Positions 59,921-64,000 of a stretch of DNA of 64,000 nt are shown here, in pieces. Position numbers and translations under genes: made by a program. Each line of letters opens with the position of its first letter. Position 1 is the stretch's first letter. This DNA is from JBFLYN01 sp040756655 (GTDB lineage Bacteria; Bacillota; Sulfobacillia; UBA8153): NCBI GenBank assembly GCA_040756655.1, contig JBFLYN010000002.1, positions 62,001 through 126,000 on the forward strand. The letters run 5' to 3'. The notes beneath the pieces are model-generated. The model saw nothing but the letters and a program-made list of their open reading frames with translations. It had not been told where the DNA came from and made no database searches.

Positions 59921-61294
59921 TTAGCACACCACTTCCACGTTGTTCTCGGCCACCGTCACCACGGTGCCATCTAAGAGCTCCACGTCCACGGTGTAGAGGC
60001 TGATCTCTGTTTCTAAACGCACGCGACTGCCCAACACCGACACCACCCGGCCGTACTGGCCAAAGTGAGTAAGACGGGTGATCCTCACCATAGCCCCGGG
60101 CACCAGTTCTCCGCCAGCGCGCGCTACCTGGACATCCGCGTCAGGTAGGTCCGGGGAGATCCCTTCCCCCAGGGGGATGATGACCTCCGGCCGGACGGCT
60201 CCCGCCCGGATCTGGGTGCGGCCGTTAACCGACGCGATGGCACCCTCGTAGGCGCATAAGAGGTTATAGGCACGCTGGGACATGGGCATGACTCCGAATC
60301 CCCCGGTGATTACCACGGTGAGGGGGAGCTCTTCTTGGCCGGTGAGCCCTACCATGACCTCCCGGCCCAAAAGCTTTACCACGTCCAGGTGGTTGATCCC
60401 GCCCGAGATGAGCCCGGTGGCCTTGACCTCCAGGGCGCGGTTCATAGCCTCCAAGGACGCCAGGGCCCCACCGAATACCACGCATCCCTCGTGAGACGGC
60501 AGGATATCCGCGGCTTCCAGGACCCGGTCGGGGCCGGCAACTCGCGCCAAGGGCCCATAAGCCTCGCCACCCAGGCCGAATAAGCCTTCGATATAGGCCG
60601 CGGCAGTAGAGACCTCGGCGCTGTCGCCCGGGTTGACTGCGGTTACCTCGCCCCTGATGTACGCATCTACCTCGGTGGGACGGGCGGGTCGCACAATGGT
60701 GATGGCGCCGGTGCGGGTGCAGATCTTCTCCACCACTCCACTGACGGGAGCATACGCGCAGTCCCACCCCAGGGGCGACGGTGCCGCGGCCAGGATCTGG
60801 CCTTGCTTTACCTCGTCTCCCTCACGGCAGTGAGCGTAGGTCCTCAACATGCGCGGCCAAACGTCCAGCTGCTTGGCCGCCGAGACCACGACCACCGGCC
60901 GGGCAGAGCGCCCGTCCTCCCGGATGAGTACGCGACCGTGTAGCCGGGAGATGAACTCCACGACTCCCGTGACCGGCGACTTAACCACGACGACTTCACC
61001 CAGGAAACCCTTGGTGTAACGGGCAATGATGTCACCACCAGTGACCTGGTCGCCCACCTGCACGGTCATGACCAGGTCCATGAGATCGGGCCCGGCCTTT
61101 TCCCTGGGCACCATGAGCGCCCGCATCACGTCCACAAAGTAAGGGGCGCCGGGCAGCAGGTCGGTGCGGGCCACTATGGTCGAAGGTTCTACTGTCGAAC
61201 CGGCACTGACCAGCACGTCACCGGGCAATGGCAACCGGCGCTGTCTGCTGACCCGGGCCTTCTCCATGGTCCTTACCATGAGGTTCTCGGTCAA
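59921..61294 (-). CDS. Uncharacterised multi-barrel protein with C-terminal KOW-like domain
   Basis: A 457-residue soluble protein. Residues 1-200 show three barrel-sandwich-like segments of lipoyl/biotinyl type: LPLPGDVLVSAGSTVEPSTIVA, VQVGDQVTGGDIIA with KSPVTGVVEFI, and REGDEVKQGQILAAA with APVSGVVEKI. No conserved lipoyl Lys is seen. Residues about 215-360 are an alpha/beta part (DILPSHEGCVVFGGALASLEAMN, LTVVITGGFGVMPMSQRAYN). The end, GAMVRITRLTHFGQYGRVVSVLGSRVRL, is KOW-like. TTG at 61294 directly follows the mutL-like stop, with GGAGG 8 bases upstream. I recognise no function; it is surely co-expressed with the MutL-family protein. Confidence 0.75.
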   Translation of the reverse strand: MTENLMVRTMEKARVSRQRRLPLPGDVLVSAGSTVEPSTIVARTDLLPGAPYFVDVMRALMVPREKAGPDLMDLVMTVQVGDQVTGGDIIARYTKGFLGEVVVVKSPVTGVVEFISRLHGRVLIREDGRSARPVVVVSAAKQLDVWPRMLRTYAHCREGDEVKQGQILAAAPSPLGWDCAYAPVSGVVEKICTRTGAITIVRPARPTEVDAYIRGEVTAVNPGDSAEVSTAAAYIEGLFGLGGEAYGPLARVAGPDRVLEAADILPSHEGCVVFGGALASLEAMNRALEVKATGLISGGINHLDVVKLLGREVMVGLTGQEELPLTVVITGGFGVMPMSQRAYNLLCAYEGAIASVNGRTQIRAGAVRPEVIIPLGEGISPDLPDADVQVARAGGELVPGAMVRITRLTHFGQYGRVVSVLGSRVRLETEISLYTVDVELLDGTVVTVAENNVEVVC

Positions 61295-63103
61295 CTAGAC
61301 CACCTCCCGGCCGGCATACTTCCGGAGAGCGCTTTCAGGGTAGGCATGCATGGCCAGCCACCAGTCCACGAGAGCTCGCCGTCGTAGAGCTGGATCCTTA
61401 GGTAGCTCCAGCGGGCGACCCCGTCCGTCCAGGATGAGCCCTACCTCTCCCCCGCTCACGTTGACTCTGAACGGCTGTTTGCGACCCCTCCCGGCGTCCC
61501 ACCCGGAGCGAGGTATCACCTCTAGTTCCATCTCTTCCCCGGGTCCTAGCGGGACCAGCGCCATTTGACCAAAGACCAGATCCAGCTCCTGTCCGGGCAT
61601 AGACACCCGGGCGATGGACTGACCCGGTCGCCCGGTGCCCGCCGGGGCCAACACCGTCCCCAGGGGAATGAGGCATTCCTGCCAAAGGGTGTCCAGCGCC
61701 TCCTTGGGCCTGAGGTCCAATAGCGCGCCAAGCTGGGGCAACATGAACACGCTGTCTACGAAAAGCCGGCACACTCCCACCGGAGCCAGAGCGTCCAGGA
61801 GCAAGAGAGCGGCCTGGGCCCGGCGCGGGGCGTGGGAAAGCACCCCTCCGGAGCCGATCACGGCACCCACTTCCCTCATGTCCACCAGGGGTTGCCCGGT
61901 GGACGTCTGGTCGAATACCCGGTCTGCCGTCCTCCTCTGGCGCACGCCCTTGAGCGTCACCGCCAGGGAGTTGTGATGCTCAAATGAGAGCCTGAGTGCA
62001 TCCCGGGCCGCGGCGTGCTCCAGCAAAAGCTCGTCCATGGTCTCTGGCAAGGTCGTGGGCCTGATCACCTTGTTGGAATACCAGTTCCGCAAATCTCCCT
62101 CGGAGATGTAAAAGGGCAGCCAGGACTGCACCCGGTCCAGACTGGCTTCCTTCAGGACATTGCCCAGGCTGTAGCTCATGCCCAGGTTGGCGCTGACGGT
62201 GCGGTGGAACCGGCCACTGGCCACCGAAAACACATCGGTGGTGGCGCCCCCGATATCCAGGGCCACCACGTCCGTATCCAGGTACGCTGCAACCTGCTGC
62301 ACCATCTTGCCCACGGCCATGGGAGTGGGCTGCAAGTGCCCGCCGGTCCAGTCCAGCAGGGTCTGGTAGCCCGGGGCCTGCGCCATGACATGCTCCAGGA
62401 AGACCCGGTGGATCTCTTCCCGGGCAGGCTGCAACACCTCTTTTTCCAGGGTGGGCCTGATGTTCTCCACAAAAGAAAGCAGCATGCAGTCTCCCAGGGT
62501 GGAGGCGACAAATTCCCGGGCGTGCACGTTTCCGGCATAGATTACCGGCAGCCGAAAACCGCTGCCGAACCTTGGTTCAGGACTGGCAGCAGCTAGGTAT
62601 TCGGCCACGGCACCGACGTGACTGGGCAGGCCTTCGTCGGTTCCTCCCGTAAAGAGGATCATGTCGGGCCGCAGTTCTCGTACCCTCTGGATGCGCTCCA
62701 CCACCAGGCGGGCATCATCCATGGAGATCACGTCCATGACGATGGCCCCGGCTCCGAGTGCCGCCCGCTGGGCACTTTCGGCGGTCAAGTTCCGGACTAG
62801 CCCGGTAACTAGCATCTGCAGGCCGCCTCCGGCCGACGATGTGGCCAAAAAGAGGTCGGCGCCCCGGGATGACGTGCCCGGCACCACGAGGCGGTCTCCA
62901 TCCAGGAGTGGGCGACCGGTCTCGTTGGCAAGCCTGCTCATGGCGTTTTTCAGCCCGATCATCACGTCCAGAAAGGGTTTTTCCACGGTGGTTGGCGCCG
63001 CCGCGCGCCCGCGCAGCCGGTACCCCTGGCCATGGTACTCCAGCAGGATGGCTTTGGTCGTAGTGCTCCCCACATCAGCGGCAAGGATCGTCCTGATCTC
63101 CAC
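61295..63103 (-). CDS. MutL/GlmL-family ATPase (glutamate-mutase-associated type)
   Basis: A 602-residue actin-like ATPase fold protein. ILAADVGSTTTKAILLEY is phosphate 1; PGTSSRGADLFLATSSAGGGLQM, DMILFTGGTDEG, VIYAGNVHAREFV and DVVALDIGGATTDVFSVA (phosphate 2) are MutL/GlmL signatures. Proteins of this family accompany B12-dependent glutamate mutase and relatives, probably as reactivating chaperones. No mutase S/E subunit is in the window. GTG at 63103 with AGGAGAGG upstream. Followed without gap by the KOW-like gene. Confidence 0.88.
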   Translation of the reverse strand: MEIRTILAADVGSTTTKAILLEYHGQGYRLRGRAAAPTTVEKPFLDVMIGLKNAMSRLANETGRPLLDGDRLVVPGTSSRGADLFLATSSAGGGLQMLVTGLVRNLTAESAQRAALGAGAIVMDVISMDDARLVVERIQRVRELRPDMILFTGGTDEGLPSHVGAVAEYLAAASPEPRFGSGFRLPVIYAGNVHAREFVASTLGDCMLLSFVENIRPTLEKEVLQPAREEIHRVFLEHVMAQAPGYQTLLDWTGGHLQPTPMAVGKMVQQVAAYLDTDVVALDIGGATTDVFSVASGRFHRTVSANLGMSYSLGNVLKEASLDRVQSWLPFYISEGDLRNWYSNKVIRPTTLPETMDELLLEHAAARDALRLSFEHHNSLAVTLKGVRQRRTADRVFDQTSTGQPLVDMREVGAVIGSGGVLSHAPRRAQAALLLLDALAPVGVCRLFVDSVFMLPQLGALLDLRPKEALDTLWQECLIPLGTVLAPAGTGRPGQSIARVSMPGQELDLVFGQMALVPLGPGEEMELEVIPRSGWDAGRGRKQPFRVNVSGGEVGLILDGRGRPLELPKDPALRRRALVDWWLAMHAYPESALRKYAGREVV

Positions 63104-63121
63104 AGTCCCTCTCCTTCCGTC

Positions 63122-64000
63122 CTAGAATCCACCGCAGCGCCCGCACTGGGCGCAAGAGGGGTTGGGGTTGAGGTAGACCCGGCGGTTGTAAAGGAGCTGG
63201 TCCACGGTGGCCCGCCGGGTCAAGGTGACCGGGATCCAGCTGCCCAGGACCAGCGCTCCAGCGGCCAGCCATGCCGACGCTGCCAGGGCCCCCACTTCCA
63301 GACGCAGGGCGGGCTCATTGTAACGGTTGATACCCCAGATCAAGCCGGACGCCAGGACCCAACCACCAAACATCCCAAGAAACGACATGAACCCGGCCTC
63401 CGCCACCAAAAGAAGACCCAGCTCGGAAGATTCCAGTCCAAGTGCTTTGAGCGTCCCCAGGTACCGCTTTCTCCTAAGGAAAGAGAACAACATGAGGTTG
63501 AAGAGCCCGGCAGCTGCAAGCGTCACCACCAGCCCCATGACGGCCCTTACCGGCGATAGCGACCGGCGGGTCAAGCTCCTGGCCAGTTCCTGCGGTGTGT
63601 CGCGGGTGATAACCACCCCTTGGGCGAAGAGCCCGCCCAGCTTGGCGACGGCAGAGCGCAGCGTGTACCCCGGACCCAGCCAGCCTACGACTCCCCCGTG
63701 CACGGCCTCACCGAGAAGGGCCAGGGCGTCCAGGCTTACCAGGGGGCCAGATACTGGCGCCCCCGGAGAATGGTACAGGCCGGTGACCAGCACCCGGACT
63801 TCGTGCCACCCGGCCTGGCCCGGCACGCCCAGGGTAGTCACCATCCCGGGTATCATACCCCCGGCAGTATCCGGGAACACGGCGTGTCCGTGTACTCCGC
63901 CGGGCGGGCGGCCCACCGGCCAGCGGCCGCTCGTCAGGGAAAGCCCAGCCACCAGCCGGGAGTCAAAGCGCAGGCCCAGGGCGGTGTAGCGTCCGGAGGC
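63122..64000 (-). CDS. FtsX-like ABC permease with cysteine-rich C-terminal tail (partial, runs off right edge)
   Basis: The frame is open to the window edge (about 290 residues visible). SPVRAVMGLVVTLAAAGLFNLMLF, FLRRKRYLGTLKALGLESSELGLLLVAEAGFMSFLG, and two later helices form the FtsX/MacB permease C-terminal domain (RRxxIGxLKALG-like motif). It ends with the unusual tail NPNPSCAQCGRCGGF, three cysteines as CxxCGxC, which could bind metal or an Fe-S cluster. It precedes the mutL-like gene by 18 bases. The expected ATPase partner would lie outside the window. Confidence 0.78.
   Translation of the reverse strand, partial: ASGRYTALGLRFDSRLVAGLSLTSGRWPVGRPPGGVHGHAVFPDTAGGMIPGMVTTLGVPGQAGWHEVRVLVTGLYHSPGAPVSGPLVSLDALALLGEAVHGGVVGWLGPGYTLRSAVAKLGGLFAQGVVITRDTPQELARSLTRRSLSPVRAVMGLVVTLAAAGLFNLMLFSFLRRKRYLGTLKALGLESSELGLLLVAEAGFMSFLGMFGGWVLASGLIWGINRYNEPALRLEVGALAASAWLAAGALVLGSWIPVTLTRRATVDQLLYNRRVYLNPNPSCAQCGRCGGF

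Overview
The window looks like chromosomal DNA from a GC-rich, anaerobic, probably thermophilic or syntrophic member of the Bacillota (Clostridia/Moorella-like). Reasons: a Bacillus-type clustered purine operon with purS and a short purL, strong AGGAGG ribosome sites, frequent GTG/TTG starts, DUF1540, DUF2512 and DUF4179 genes, cobalamin and molybdenum-cofactor riboswitches, formate-tetrahydrofolate ligase, thiolase/hydroxybutyryl-CoA genes, remnants of an NAD-linked formate dehydrogenase, and a Cas4/Csa1-type CRISPR adaptation set. The species assignment is inference; no rRNA or tRNA gene was seen.

Layout. (1) 1-2842: edge of a CRISPR-Cas locus. On the minus strand are a partial RAMP gene, a Csx19-like gene and a small unknown gene (type III-D-like). 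Divergent on the plus strand are cas2, cas4 and csa1; no cas1 and no array are in the window. (2) 3284-7006: minus-strand run mobAB fusion, tatA-like, tatA, tatC and a class V aminotransferase. (3) 7302-20357: DUF1540 gene, then the purine operon (read right to left: permease, purE, B, C, S, Q, L, F, M, H, D, queT), driven by a clear sigma-A promoter with a PurBox-like operator. purN and purK are absent. (4) 20591-29848: an apparently single transcription unit led by a Moco riboswitch with terminator: a 63-aa gene, moeA, a moeA-PBP fusion, moaA, moaC, N-acyl-D-amino-acid deacylase, moaB, hpt, guaA. (5) 29920-35000: a decaying accessory zone: LysM protein, AllH-like DUF2877 protein, carbamate kinase remnant, IS3 and IS21 remnants with 23-bp tandem repeats, a broken ABC ATPase and its intact GntR regulator. 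(6) 34978-41949: a pair of homologous half-size permeases, an M24 peptidase, a secreted six-hairpin-type protein, an ADP-ribosylglycohydrolase, a deacylase pseudogene, DUF2512, a dicarboxylate/amino-acid symporter and a 34-residue membrane peptide. (7) 42555-47915: crt, hbd, thl, fdhD, nuoE and a deletion-fused nuoF/fdhA remnant. (8) 48102-56503: PspC protein, formate-THF ligase, transposase and S41-peptidase remnants, an ECF sigma/anti-sigma pair and an ABC-2 exporter. (9) 56570-64000: a cobalamin-riboswitch-controlled BtuFCD-type importer, then an FtsX-like permease, a MutL/GlmL-family ATPase and an undescribed multi-barrel/KOW-like protein.

How it fits together: Moco synthesis (moaABC, moeA, mobAB), Tat export and fdhD are the support machinery of molybdo/tungsto-enzymes. 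The one such enzyme encoded here, formate dehydrogenase, is destroyed, so the clients must be elsewhere. Purine genes, guaA, hpt and the purine permease form a nucleotide block; fhs supplies 10-formyl-THF precursor. B12 uptake beside a MutL-family protein points to B12-dependent carbon-skeleton mutase metabolism. The best candidates for something undescribed are the FtsX-MutL-KOW module, the small gene behind the Moco riboswitch, the small gene in the CRISPR operon and the tandem half-permeases.
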